Below are positions 26,401 to 39,800 of a DNA stretch of 64,000 nucleotides, piece by piece. The notes beneath the pieces were generated by a model that did no database searches, was not told the origin of the DNA, and saw nothing but the letters and a program-made list of their open reading frames with translations. Source of the DNA: Auanema rhodensis (Eukaryota; Nematoda; Chromadorea; Rhabditida; Rhabditidae). The translations under genes and the position numbers were made by a program. The stretch's first letter is position 1. Each line of letters begins with the position of its first letter. The stretch lies in the NCBI GenBank assembly GCA_964057225.1, contig OZ059900.1:26241638-26305637 (forward strand), written 5' to 3'.

Positions 26401-29092
26401 TTTTTCTAGTGTTCAGCATGTGAAATGCTTTATTTTAGTATTTAACACGCTGAAATTTGTTGCATTTGACGACTCATATGAACAAAAATCGATTTAATCA
26501 ATATTAGCCATAAGGGGCGTGCCCTCAGAATATGCTAATTTCCTTAATTTTCTAACCCCTGTTTTTTTGTCGTGAAAGTGGAACTAGACGTTGTACGAAC
26601 AATTTTGAGCTAGGTTTCATTGACATTGCATGAGTTTGAACACATGAAATCGTAAGTCAAAACCTTGTTTACAGCGAAATTTCCAAAAACTGGTTTTCCA
26701 GCATAATAAAATATTTCTCAAGGGAAAAACTGTGTTTTTATATTTTTCTAGTGTTCAGCATGTGAAATGCTTTATTTTAGTATGTAACACGCTGAAATTT
26801 GTTGCATTTGACGACTCATATGAACAAAAATCGATTTAATCAATATTAGCCATAAGGGGCGTGCCCTCAGAATATGCTAATTTCCTTAATTTTCTAACCC
26901 CTGTTTTTTTGTCGTGAAAGTGGAACTAGATGTTGTACGAACAATTTTGAGCTAGGTTTCATTGACATTGCATGAGTTTGAACACATGAAATCGTAAGTC
27001 AAAACCTTGTTTACAGCGAAATTTCCAAAAACTGGTTTTCCAGCATAATAAAATATTTCTCATGGGAAATACTGTGTTTTTGTATTTTTCTAGTGTTCAG
27101 CATGTAAAATGCTTCATTTTAGTATGTAACACGCTGAAATTCGTTGCATTTGACGACTCATATGAACAAAAATCGATTTAATCAATATTAGCCATAAGGG
27201 GCGTGCCCTCAGAATATGCTAATTTCCTTAATTTTCTAACCCCTGTTTTTTTGTTGTGAAAGTGGAACTAGACGTTGTACGAACAATTTTGAGCTAGGTT
27301 TCATTGACATTGCATCAGTTTGAACACATGAAATCGTAAGTCAAAACCTTGTTTACAGCGAAATTTCCAAAAACTGGTTTTCCAGCATAATAAAATATTT
27401 CTCATGGGAAATACTGTGTTTTTGTATTTTTCTAGTGTTCAGCATGTAAAATGCTTCATTTTAGTAGGTAACACGCTGAAATTCGTTCCATTTGACGACT
27501 CATATGAACAAAAATCGATTTAATCAATATTAGCCATAAGGGGCGTGCCCTCAGAATATGCTAATTTCCTTAATTTTCTAACCCCTGTTTTTTTGTCGTG
27601 AAAGTGGAACTAGACGTTGTACGAACAATTTTGAGCTAGGTTTCATTGACATTGCATGAGTTTGAACACATGAAATCGTAAGTCAAAACCTTGTTTACAG
27701 CGAAATTTCCAAAAACTGGTTTTCCAGCATAATAAAATATTTCTCATGGGAAATACTGTGTTTTTGTATTTTTCTAGTGTTCAGCATGTAAAATGCTTCA
27801 TTTTAGTATGTAACACGCTGAAATTCGTTGCATTTGACGACTCATATGAACAAAAATCGATTTAATCAATATTAGCCATAAGGGGCGTGCCCTCAGAATA
27901 TGCTAATTTCCTTAATTTTCTAACCCCTGTTTTTTTGTCGTGAAAGTGGAACTAGACGTTGTACGAACAATTTTGAGCTAGGTTTCATTGACATTGCATG
28001 AGTTTGAACACATGAAATCGTAAGTCAAAACCTTGTTTACAGCGAAATTTCCAAAAACTGGTTTTCCAGCATAATACAATATTTCTCATGGGAAATACTG
28101 TGTTTTTGTATTTTTCTAGTGTTCAGCATGTAAAATGCTTCATTTTAGTATGTAACACGCTGAAATTCGTTGCATTTGACGACTCATATGAACAAAAATC
28201 GATTTAATCAATATTAGCCATAAGGGGCGTCCCCTCAGAATATGCTACATCTTATTTAACTCAGAATAAACAGTTTAGTAATATAAAATAGTTTTTGTTC
28301 TCATATATCTATAATAATCATGTTTTGCGGCGGGCTAAAGTTGCTATTACGTTCCATTTTTATGAAAAATTAAATATTCTAATATTTTATTTTTAGTCCT
28401 AGAATAATGTGCTACATTTTATTTAACTCAGAATAAACAGTTTAGTAATATGAAATATTAATCATGTTTTGCGGCGGGCTAAACTTGCTATTTCGTTTGA
28501 TTTCTATGAAAAAATAAATATTCTAAAATTTTTATTTTTGGTCCTAGAATAACGTGCTTTATTCTGTTCAACTCGGAATAAACAATTTAGTAATATAAAA
28601 AAGTTTTCGTAAGCATATATCCATATTAATCATGTTTTGCGGCGGGCTAAAGTTGCTATTACGTTCCATTTTTATGAAAAAATAAATATTCTGAATTTTT
28701 TATTTTTGGTCCTAGAATAACGTGCTTTATTCTGTTCAACTCGGAATAAACAGTTTAGTAATATAAAATACTATTTGTATTCATATATCCATATTAATCA
28801 TGTTTTGCGGCGGGCTAAAGTTGCTATTACGTTCCATTTTTATGAAAAATTAAATATTCTAATATTTTATTTTTAGTCCTAGAATAACGTGCTACATCTT
28901 ATTTAACTCAGAATAAACAGTTTAGTAATATAAAACAGTTTTTGTTTTCATATATCTATAATAATCATGTTTTGCGGCGGGCTAAAGTTGCTATTACGTT
29001 CCATTTTTATGAAAAATTAAATATTCTAAAATTTTTATTTTTGGTCCTAGAATAACGTGCTTTATTCTGTTCAACTCGGAATAAACAGTTTA

Positions 29093-30440
29093 GTACTATA
29101 AAATACTATTTGTATTCATATATCCATATTAATCATGTTTTGCGGCGGGCTAAAGTTGCTATTACGTTCCATTTTTATGAACAATTAAATATTCTGAAAT
29201 TTTTATTTTTGGTCCTAGAATAACGTGCTTTATTCTGTTCAACTCGGAATAAACAGTTTAGTAATTTAAAAAAGTTTTCGTAAGCATATATCCATATTAA
29301 TCATGTTTTGCGGCGGGCTAAAGTTGCTATTACGTTCCATTTTTATGAAAAATTAAATATTCTAAAATTTTTTATTTTTGGTCCTAGAATAACGTGCTTT
29401 ATTCTATTCAACTCGGAATAAACAGTTTAGTAATATAAAATAGTTTTTGTTTTCATATATCTATAATAATCATGTTTTGCGGCGGGCTAAAGTTGCTATT
29501 TCGTTTGATTTCTATGAAAAATTTAAAATTTTAAAATTTTAATTTTTGGTCCTAGAATAACGTGCTTTATTCTGTTCAACTCGGAATAAACAGTTTAGTA
29601 ATATAAAATAGTTTTTGTTTTCATATATCTATAATAATCATGTTTTGCGGCGGGCTAAAGTTGCTATTACGTTCCATTTTTATGAAAAATTAAATATTCT
29701 AAAATTTTTATTTTTGGTCCTAGAATAACGTGCTTTATTCTGTTCAACTCGGAATAAACAGTTTAGTACTATAAAATACTATTTGTATTCATATATCCAT
29801 ATTAATCATGTTTTGCGGCGGGCTAAAGTTGCTATTACGTTCCATTTTTATGAACAATTAAATATTCTGAAATTTTTATTTTTGGTCCTAGAATAACGTG
29901 CTTTATTCTGTTCAACTCGGAATAAACAGTTTAGTAATTTAAAAAAGTTTTCGTAAGCATATATCCATATTAATCATGTTTTGCGGCGGGCTAAAGTTGC
30001 TATTACGTTCCATTTTTATGAAAAATTAAATATTCTAAAATTTTTTATTTTTGGTCCTAGAATAACGTGCTTTATTCTATTCAACTCGGAATAAACAGTT
30101 TAGTAATATAAAATAGTTTTTGTTTTCATATATCTATAATAATCATGTTTTGCGGCGGGCTAAAGTTGCTATTACGTTCCATTTTTATGAAAAATTAAAT
30201 ATTCTAAAATTTTTTATTTTTGGTCCTAGAATAACGTGCTTTATTCTATTCAACTCGGAATAAACAGTTTAGTAATATAAAATAGTTTTTGTTTTCATAT
30301 ATCTATAATAATCATGTTTTGCGGCGGGCTAAAGTTGCTATTTCGTTTGATTTCTATGAAAAATTTAAAATTTTAAAATTTTAATTTTTGGTCCTAGAAT
30401 AACGTGCTTTATTCTGTTCAACTCGGAATAAACAGTTTAG
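29093..30440. repeat. 673 bp (four-monomer) duplication in satellite B
   Basis: The linked variants gtactataaaatactatttg, tttttatgaacaatt and aatttaaaaaag recur with an offset of 673 bp (29093 and 29766 for the first), equal to four monomers. The flanking monomers carry the ordinary forms. Confidence 0.75.
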
Positions 30441-33400
30441 TAATATAAAATAGTTTTTGTTTTCATATATCTATAATAATCATGTTTTGCGGCGGGCTAA
30501 AGTTGCTATTACGTTCCATTTTTATGAAAAATTAAATATTCTAAAATTTTTATTTTTGGTCCTAGAATAACGTGCTTTATTCTGTTCAACTCGGAATAAA
30601 CAGTTTAGTAATATAAAATAGTTTTTGTTTTCGTATATCTATAATAATCATGTTTTGCGGCGGGCTAAACTTGCTATTTCGTTTGATTTCTATGAAAAAT
30701 TTAAAATTTTAAAATTTTAATTTTTGGTCCTAGAATAACGTTCTTTATTCTGTTCAACTCGGAATAAACAGTTTAGTAATATAAAATAGTTTTTGTTTTC
30801 ATATATCTATAATAATCATGTTTTGCGGCTTGCTAAAGTTGCTATTACGTTCCATTTTTATGAAAAATTAAATATTCTAAAATTTTTATTTTTTGTCCTA
30901 GAATAACGTGCTTTGTTCTGTTCAACTCGGAATAAACAGTTTAGTAATATAAAAAAGTTTTCGTAAGCATATATCCATATTAATCATGTTTTGCGGCGGG
31001 CTAAAGTTGCTATTACGTTCCATTTTTATGAAAAATTAAATATTCTAATATTTTATTTTTAGTCCTAGAATAACGTGCTACATTTTATTTAACTCAGAAT
31101 AAACAGTTTAGTAATATGAAATAGTTTTCGTATTCATATATCCATATTAATCATGTTTTGCGGCGGGCTAAACTTGCTATTTCGTTTGATTTCTATGAAA
31201 AATTAAATATTCTAAAATTTTTATTTTTGGTCCTAGAATAACGTGCTTTATTCTGTTCAACTCAGAATAAACAGTTTAGTAATATAAAATAGTTTTTGTT
31301 CTCATATATCTATAATAATCATGTTTTGCGGCGGGCTAAAGTTGCTATTACGTTCCATTTTTATGAAAAATTAAATATTCTGAATTTTTCATTTTTGGTC
31401 CTAGAATAACGTGCTTTATTCTGTTCAACTCGGAATAAACAGTTTAGTAATATGAAATAGTTTTCGTATTCATATATCCATATTAATCATGTTTTGCGGC
31501 GGGCTAAAGTTGCTATTACGTTCCATTTTTATGAAAAATTAAATATTCTAATATTTTATTTTTAGTCCTAGAATAACGTTCTTTATTCTGTTCAACTCGG
31601 AATAAACAGTTTAGTAATATAAAATAGTTTTTGTTTTCATATATCTATAATAATCATGTTTTGCGGCGGGCTAAAGTTGCTATTACGTTCCATTTTTATG
31701 AAAAATTAAATATTCTGAATTTTTTATTTTTGGTCCTAGAATAACGTGCTTTATTCTGTTCAACTCGGAATAAACAGTTTAGTAATATAAAATAGTTTTT
31801 GTTTTCATATATCTATAATAATCATGTTTTGCGGCGGGCTAAAGTTGCTATTACGTTCCATTTTTATGAAAAATTAAATATTCTGAATTTTTTATTTTTG
31901 GTCCTAGAATAACGTGCTTTATTCTGTTCAACTCGGAATAAACAATTTAATAATATAAAATACTATTTGTATTCATATATCCATATTAATCATGTTTTGC
32001 GGCGGGCTAAACTTGCTATTTCGTTTGATTTCTATGAAAAATTTAAAATTTTAAAATTTTAATTTTTGGTCCTAGAATAACGTTCTTTATTCTGTTCAAC
32101 TCGGAATAAACAGTTTAGTAATATAAAATAGTTTTTGTTTTCATATATCTATAATAATCATGTTTTGCGGCTTGCTAAAGTTGCTATTACGTTCCATTTT
32201 TATGAAAAATTAAATATTTTATTATTTTATTTTCAGTCGTAGATTTACGTGCTACATCTTATTTAACTCAGAATAAACAGTTTAGTAATATGAAATAGTT
32301 TTCGTATTCATATATCCATATTAATCATGTTTTGCGGCGGGCTAAACTTGCTATTACGTTCCATTTTTATGAAAAATTAAATATTCTGAATTTTTTATTT
32401 TTGGTCCTAGAATAACGTGCTACATCTTATTTAACTCAGAATAAACAGTTTAGTAATATGAAATAGTTTTCGTATTCATATATCCATATTAATCATGTTT
32501 TGCGGCGGGCTAAACTTGCTATTTCGTTTGATTTCTATGAAAAATTAAATATTCTAAAATTGTTATTTTAGGTCCTAGAATAACGTGCTTTATTCTGTTC
32601 AACTCGGAATGAACAGTTTAGTAGTATAAAAAAGTTTTCGTAAGCATATATCCATATTAATCATGTTTTGCGGCGGGCTAAAGTTGCTATTACGTTCCAT
32701 TTTTATGAAAAATTAAATATTCTAAAATTTTTTATTTTTGGTCCTAGAATAACGTGCTTTATTCTATTCAACTCGGAATAAACAGTTTAGTAATATAAAA
32801 TAGTTTTTGTTTTCATATATCTATAATAATCATGTTTTGCGGCGGGCTAAAGTTGCTATTACGTTCCATTTTTATGAAAAATTAAATATTCTAAAATTTT
32901 TTATTTTTGGTCCTAGAATAACGTGCTTTATTCTATTCAACTCGGAATAAACAGTTTAGTAATATAAAATAGTTTTTGTTTTCATATATCTATAATAATC
33001 ATGTTTTGCGGCGGGCTAAAGTTGCTATTTCGTTTGATTTCTATGAAAAATTTAAAATTTTAAAATTTTAATTTTTGGTCCTAGAATAACGTGCTTTATT
33101 CTGTTCAACTCGGAATAAACAGTTTAGTAATATAAAATAGTTTTTGTTTTCATATATCTATAATAATCATGTTTTGCGGCGGGCTAAAGTTGCTATTACG
33201 TTCCATTTTTATGAAAAATTAAATATTCTAAAATTTTTATTTTTGGTCCTAGAATAACGTGCTTTATTCTGTTCAACTCGGAATAAACAGTTTAGTAATA
33301 TAAAATAGTTTTTGTTTTCGTATATCTATAATAATCATGTTTTGCGGCGGGCTAAACTTGCTATTTCGTTTGATTTCTATGAAAAATTTAAAATTTTAAA

Positions 33401-35400
33401 ATTTTAATTTTTGGTCCTAGAATAACGTTCTTTATTCTGTTCAACTCGGAATAAACAGTTTAGTAATATAAAATAGTTTTTGTTTTCATATATCTATAAT
33501 AATCATGTTTTGCGGCTTGCTAAAGTTGCTATTACGTTCCATTTTTATGAAAAATTAAATATTCTAAAATTTTTATTTTTTGTCCTAGAATAACGTGCTT
33601 TGTTCTGTTCAACTCGGAATAAACAGTTTAGTAATATAAAAAAGTTTTCGTAAGCATATATCCATATTAATCATGTTTTGCGGCGGGCTAAAGTTGCTAT
33701 TACGTTCCATTTTTATGAAAAATTAAATATTCTAATATTTTATTTTTAGTCCTAGAATAACGTGCTACATTTTATTTAACTCAGAATAAACAGTTTAGTA
33801 ATATGAAATAGTTTTCGTATTCATATATCCATATTAATCATGTTTTGCGGCGGGCTAAACTTGCTATTTCGTTTGATTTCTATGAAAAATTAAAAATTCT
33901 AAAATTTTTATTTTTGGTCCTAGAATAACGTGCTTTATTCTGTTCAACTCAGAATAAACAGTTCAGTAATATAAAATAGTTTTTGTTCTCATATATCTAT
34001 AATAATCATGTTTTGCGGCGGGCTAAAGTTGCTATTACGTTCCATTTTTATGAAAAATTAAATATTCTGAATTTTTCATTTTTGGTCCTAGAATAACGTG
34101 CTTTATTCTGTTCAACTCGGAATAAACAGTTTAGTAATATGAAATAGTTTTCGTATTCATATATCCATATTAATCATGTTTTGCGGCGGGCTAAAGTTGC
34201 TATTACGTTCCATTTTTATGAAAAATTAAATATTCTAATATTTTATTTTTAGTCCTAGAATAACGTTCTTTATTCTGTTCAACTCGGAATAAACAGTTTA
34301 GTAATATAAAATAGTTTTTGTTTTCATATATCTATAATAATCATGTTTTGCGGCGGGCTAAAGTTGCTATTACGTTCCATTTTTATGAAAAATTAAATAT
34401 TCTGAATTTTTTATTTTTGGTCCTAGAATAACGTGCTTTATTCTGTTCAACTCGGAATAAACAGTTTAGTAATATAAAATAGTTTTTGTTTTCATATATC
34501 TATAATAATCATGTTTTGCGGCGGGCTAAAGTTGCTATTACGTTCCATTTTTATGAAAAATTAAATATTCTGAATTTTTTATTTTTGGTCCTAGAATAAC
34601 GTGCTTTATTCTGTTCAACTCGGAATAAACAATTTAATAATATAAAATACTATTTGTATTCATATATCCATATTAATCATGTTTTGCGGCGGGCTAAACT
34701 TGCTATTTCGTTTGATTTCTATGAAAAATTTAAAATTTTAAAATTTTAATTTTTGGTCCTAGAATAACGTTCTTTATTCTGTTCAACTCGGAATAAACAG
34801 TTTAGTAATATAAAATAGTTTTTGTTTTCATATATCTATAATAATCATGTTTTGCGGCTTGCTAAAGTTGCTATTACGTTCCATTTTTATGAAAAATTAA
34901 ATATTTTATTATTTTATTTTCAGTCGTAGATTAACGTGCTACATCTTATTTAACTCAGAATAAACAGTTTAGTAATATGAAATAGTTTTCGTATTCATAT
35001 ATCCATATTAATCATGTTTTGCGGCGGGCTAAACTTGCTATTACGTTCCATTTTTATGAAAAATTAAATATTCTGAATTTTTTATTTTTGGTCCTAGAAT
35101 AACGTGCTACATCTTATTTAACTCAGAATAAACAGTTTAGTAATATGAAATAGTTTTCGTATTCATATATCCATATTAATCATGTTTTGCGGCGGGCTAA
35201 ACTTGCTATTTCGTTTGATTTCTATGAAAAATTAAATATTCTAAAATTGTTATTTTAGGTCCTAGAATAACGTGCTTTATTCTGTTCAACTCGGAATGAA
35301 CAGTTTAGTAGTATAAAAAAGTTTTCGTAAGCATATATCCATATTAATCATGTTTTGCGGCGGGCTAAAGTTGCTATTACGTTCCATTTTTATGAAAAAT
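29945..35400. repeat. 2687 bp (sixteen-monomer) tandem duplication in satellite B
   Basis: Copy 1 is about 29945-32631 and copy 2 about 32632-35400. The unusual gcggcttgct form lies at 30819 and 32161 in copy 1 and at 33506 and 34848 in copy 2, an offset of 2687 bp in both cases. Other rare forms (gaatttttcattttt, ggtcgtagattaacg-type spacers, ggaatgaacag) recur with the same offset. Copies differ at very few sites, so the duplication is recent. Confidence 0.88.
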
Positions 35401-36610
35401 TAAATATTCTGAATTTTTTATTTTTGGTCCTAGAATAACGTGCTTTATTCTGTTCAACTCGGAATAAACAGTTTAGTAATATAAAATACTATTTGTATTC
35501 ATATATCCATATTAATCATGTTTTGCGGCGGGCTAAAGTTGCTATTACGTTCCATTTTTATGAAAAATTAAATATTCTAATATTTTATTTTTAGTCCTAG
35601 AAAAACGTGCTACATCTTATTTAACTCAGAATAAACAGTTTAGTAATATAAAACAGTTTCTGTTTTCATATATCTATAATAGTCATGTTTTGCGGCGGGC
35701 TAAAGTTGCTATTACGTTCCATTTTTATGAAAAATTAAATATTCTAAAATTTTTATTTTTGGTCCTAGAATAACGTGCTTTATTCTGTTCAACTCGGAAT
35801 AAACAGTTTAGTACTATAAAATACTATTTGTATTCATATATCCATATTAATCATGTTTTGCGGCGGGCTAAAGTTGCTATTACGTTCCATTTTTATGAAC
35901 AATTAAATATTCTAAAATTTTTATTTTTGGTCCTAGAATAACGTGCTTTATTCTGTTCAACTCGGAATAAACAGTTTAGTAATTTAAAAAAGTTTTCGTA
36001 AGCATATATCCATATTAATCATGTTTTGCGGCTTGCTAAAGTTGCTATTACGTTCCATTTTTATGAAAAATTAAATATTCTAATATTTTATTTTTAGTCC
36101 TAGAATAACGTGCTACATTTTTTTAAACTCAGAATAAACAGTTTAGTAATATAAAACAGTTTCTGTTTTCGTATATCTATAATAGTCATGTTTTGCGGCG
36201 GGCTAAAGTTGCTATTACGTTCCATTTTTATGAAAAATTAAATATTCTAAAATTTTTATTTTTGGTCCTAGAATAACGTGCTTTATTCTGTTCAACTCGG
36301 AATAAACAGTTTAGTAATATAAAAAAGTTTTCGTATTCATATATCCATAATAATCATGTTTTGCGGCGGGCTAAAGTTGCTATTACGTTCCATTTTTATG
36401 AAAAATTAAATATTCTAAAATTTTTATTTTTGGTCCTAGAATAACGTGCTTTATTCTGTTCAACTCGGAATAAACAGTTTAGTAATATAAAATACTATTT
36501 GTATTCATATACCTATAATAATCATGTTTTGCGGCGGGCTAAACTTGCTATTTCGTTTGATTTCTATGAAAAATTTAAAATTTTAAAATTTTAATTTTTG
36601 GTCCTAGAAT

Positions 36611-39600
36611 AACGTTCTTCATTCTGTTCAACTCGGAATAAACAGTTTAGTAATATAAAATAGTTTTTGTTTTCATATATCTATAATAATCATGTATTGC
36701 GGCGGGCTAAAGTTGCTATTACGTTCCATTTTTATGAAAAATTAAATATTCTAAAATTTTTATTTTTGGTCCTAGAATAACGTGCTTTATTCTGTTCAAC
36801 TCGGATTAAACAGTTTAGTAATATGAAATAGTTTTTGTTTTCATATATCTATAATAATCATGTTTTGCGGCTTGCTAAAGTTGCTATTACGTTCCATTTT
36901 TATGAAAAATTAAATATTCTATTATTTTATTTTTAGTCGTAGAATAACGTGCTACATCTTATTTAACTCAGAATAAACAGTTTAGTAATATAAAATAGTT
37001 TTTGTTCTCATATATCTATAATAATCATGTTTTGCGGCGGGCTAAAGTTGCTATTACGTTCCATTTTTATGAAAAATTAAATATTCTATTATTTTATTTT
37101 TAGTCGTAGAATAACGTGCTACATCTTATTTAACTCAGAATAAACAGTTTAGTAATATGAAATAGTTTTCGTATTCATATATCCATATTAATCATGTTTT
37201 GCGGCGGGCTAAACTTGCTATTTCGTTTGATTTCTATGAAAAATTTAAAATTTTAAAATTTTAATTTTTGGTCCTAGAATAACGTTCTTTATTCTGTTCA
37301 ACTCGGAATAAACAGTTTAGTAATATAAAATAGTTTTTGTTTTCATATATCTATAATAATCATGTTTTGCGGCGGGCTAAACTTGCTATTTCGTTTGATA
37401 TCTATGAAAAATTTAAAATTTTAAAATTTTAATTTTTGGTCCTAGAATAACGTTCTTTATTCTGTTCAACTCGGAATAAACAGTTTAGTAATATAAAAAA
37501 GTTTTCGTAAGCATATATCCATATTAATCATGTTTTGCGGCGGGCTAAAGTTGCTATTACGTTCCATTTTTATGAAAAATTAAATATTCTAAAATTTTTA
37601 TTTTTGGTCCTAGAATAACGTGCTTTATTCTGTTCAACTCGGAATAAACAGTTTAGTAATATAAAATACTATTTGTATTCATATATCTATAATAATCATG
37701 TTTTGCGGCGGGCTAAACTTGCTATTTCGTTTGATTTCTATGAAAAATTTAAAATTTTAAAATTTTAATTTTTGGTCCTAGAATAACGTTCTTCATTCTG
37801 TTCAACTCGGAATAAACAGTTTAGTAATATAAAATAGTTTTTGTTTTCATATATCTATAATAATCATGTATTGCGGCGGGCTAAAGTTGCTATTACGTTC
37901 CATTTTTATGAAAAATTAAATATTCTAAAATTTTTATTTTTGGTTCTAGAATAACGTGCTTTATTCTGTTCAACTCGGATTAAACAGTTTAGTAATATGA
38001 AATAGTTTTTGTTTTCATATATCTATAATAATCATGTTTTGCGGCTTGCTAAAGTTGCTATTACGTTCCATTTTTATGAAAAATTAAATATTCTATTATT
38101 TTATTTTTAGTCGTAGAATAACGTGCTACATCTTATTTAACTCAGAATAAACAGTTTAGTAATATAAAATAGTTTTTGTTCTCATATATCTATAATAATC
38201 ATGTTTTGCGGCGGGCTAAAGTTGCTATTACGTTCCATTTTTATGAAAAATTAAATATTCTATTATTTTATTTTTAGTCGTAGAATAACGTGCTACATCT
38301 TATTTAACTCAGAATAAACAGTTTAGTAATATGAAATAGTTTTCGTATTCATATATCCATATTAATCATGTTTTGCGGCGGGCTAAACTTGCTATTTCGT
38401 TTGATTTCTATGAAAAATTTAAAATTTTAAAATTTTAATTTTTGGTCCTAGAATAACGTTCTTTATTCTGTTCAACTCGGAATAAACAGTTTAATAATAT
38501 AAAATAGTTTTTGTTTTCATATATCTATAATACTCATGTTTTGCGGCGGGCTAAAGTTGCTATTACGTTCCATTTTTATGAAAAATTAAATATTCTAAAA
38601 TTTTTATTTTTGGTCCTAGAATAACGTGCTTTATTCTGTTCAACTCGGAATAAACAGTTTAGTAATATAAAATACTATTTGTATTCATATATCTATAATA
38701 ATCATGTTTTGCGGCGGGCTAAACTTGCTATTTCGTTTGATTTCTATGAAAAATTTAAAATTTTAAAATTTTAATTTTTGGTCCTAGAATAACGTTCTTC
38801 ATTCTGTTCAACTCGGAATAAACAGTTTAGTAATATAAAATAGTTTTTGTTTTCATATATCTATAATAATCATGTATTGCGGCGGGCTAAAGTTGCTATT
38901 ACGTTCCATTTTTATGAAAAATTAAATATTCTAAAATTTTTATTTTTGGTCCTAGAATAACGTGCTTTATTCTGTTCAACTCGGATTAAACAGTTTAGTA
39001 ATATGAAATAGTTTTTGTTTTCATATATCTATAATAATCATGTTTTGCGGCTTGCTAAAGTTGCTATTACGTTCCATTTTTATGAAAAATTAAATATTCT
39101 ATTATTTTATTTTTAGTCGTAGAATAACGTGCTACATCTTATTTAACTCAGAATAAACAGTTTAGTAATATAAAATAGTTTTTGTTCTCATATATCTATA
39201 ATAATCATGTTTTGCGGCGGGCTAAAGTTGCTATTACGTTCCATTTTTATGAAAAATTAAATATTCTATTATTTTATTTTTAGTCGTAGAATAACGTGCT
39301 ACATCTTATTTAACTCAGAATAAACAGTTTAGTAATATGAAATAGTTTTCGTATTCATATATCCATATTAATCATGTTTTGCGGCGGGCTAAACTTGCTA
39401 TTTCGTTTGATTTCTATGAAAAATTTAAAATTTTAAAATTTTAATTTTTGGTCCTAGAATAACGTTCTTTATTCTGTTCAACTCGGAATAAACAGTTTAG
39501 TAATATAAAATAGTTTTTGTTTTCATATATCTATAATAATCATGTTTTGCGGCGGGCTAAACTTGCTATTTCGTTTGATTTCTATGAAAAATTTAAAATT

Positions 39601-39800
39601 TTAAAATTTTAATTTTTGGTCCTAGAATAACGTTCTTTATTCTGTTCAACTCGGAATAAACAGTTTAGTAATATAAAAAAGTTTTCGTAAGCATATATCC
39701 ATATTAATCATGTTTTGCGGCGGGCTAAAGTTGCTATTACGTTCCATTTTTATGAAAAATTAAATATTCTAATATTTTATTTTTAGTCCTAGAATAACGT
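36611..39800. repeat. Six- and seven-monomer duplications in satellite B
   Basis: The linked variants aacgttcttcattctg and catgtattgcggcggg occur in blocks starting at 36611, 37785 and 38791, that is 1174 bp (seven monomers) and 1006 bp (six monomers) apart. The surrounding variants (gcggcttgct, tagtcgtagaataacg) follow in the same order in each block. Confidence 0.8.

Larger units (their letters stand above)
1..28244. repeat. Satellite A: tandem array of a 342 bp unit
   Basis: The same 342 bp unit follows head to tail about 82 times; the marker cttgtttacagcgaaatttc recurs at 1, 343, 691, 1033 and so on. Units are nearly identical, differing mostly at a few diagnostic sites (gttgtacg/gttttacg/gtttcacg; ataagggg/atgagggg; tttcattg/tttaattg). 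Length variants are a 348 bp unit with a duplicated 6 bp atcaat (for example near 520, 6000, 7713, 11135), a 340 bp unit (near 4967, 6681) and one 309 bp unit with a 33 bp deletion near 14245. Each unit contains a short perfect hairpin (ctggttttccag) and a near-hairpin (gggcgtgccc). Every frame is stopped within each unit, so the array is non-coding. Function is unknown; array size and homogeneity are what is expected of heterochromatic satellite. Confidence 0.98.

Noticed and set aside
1-28244. CRISPR-like array
   Set aside because: Whole units repeat with no unique spacers, and the genome is eukaryotic with introns.
1-28244. Telomeric or spliced-leader/5S gene array
   Set aside because: No TTAGGC-type tracts, no Sm-site or spliced-leader-like sequence and no 5S-like internal promoter were seen in the 342 bp unit.
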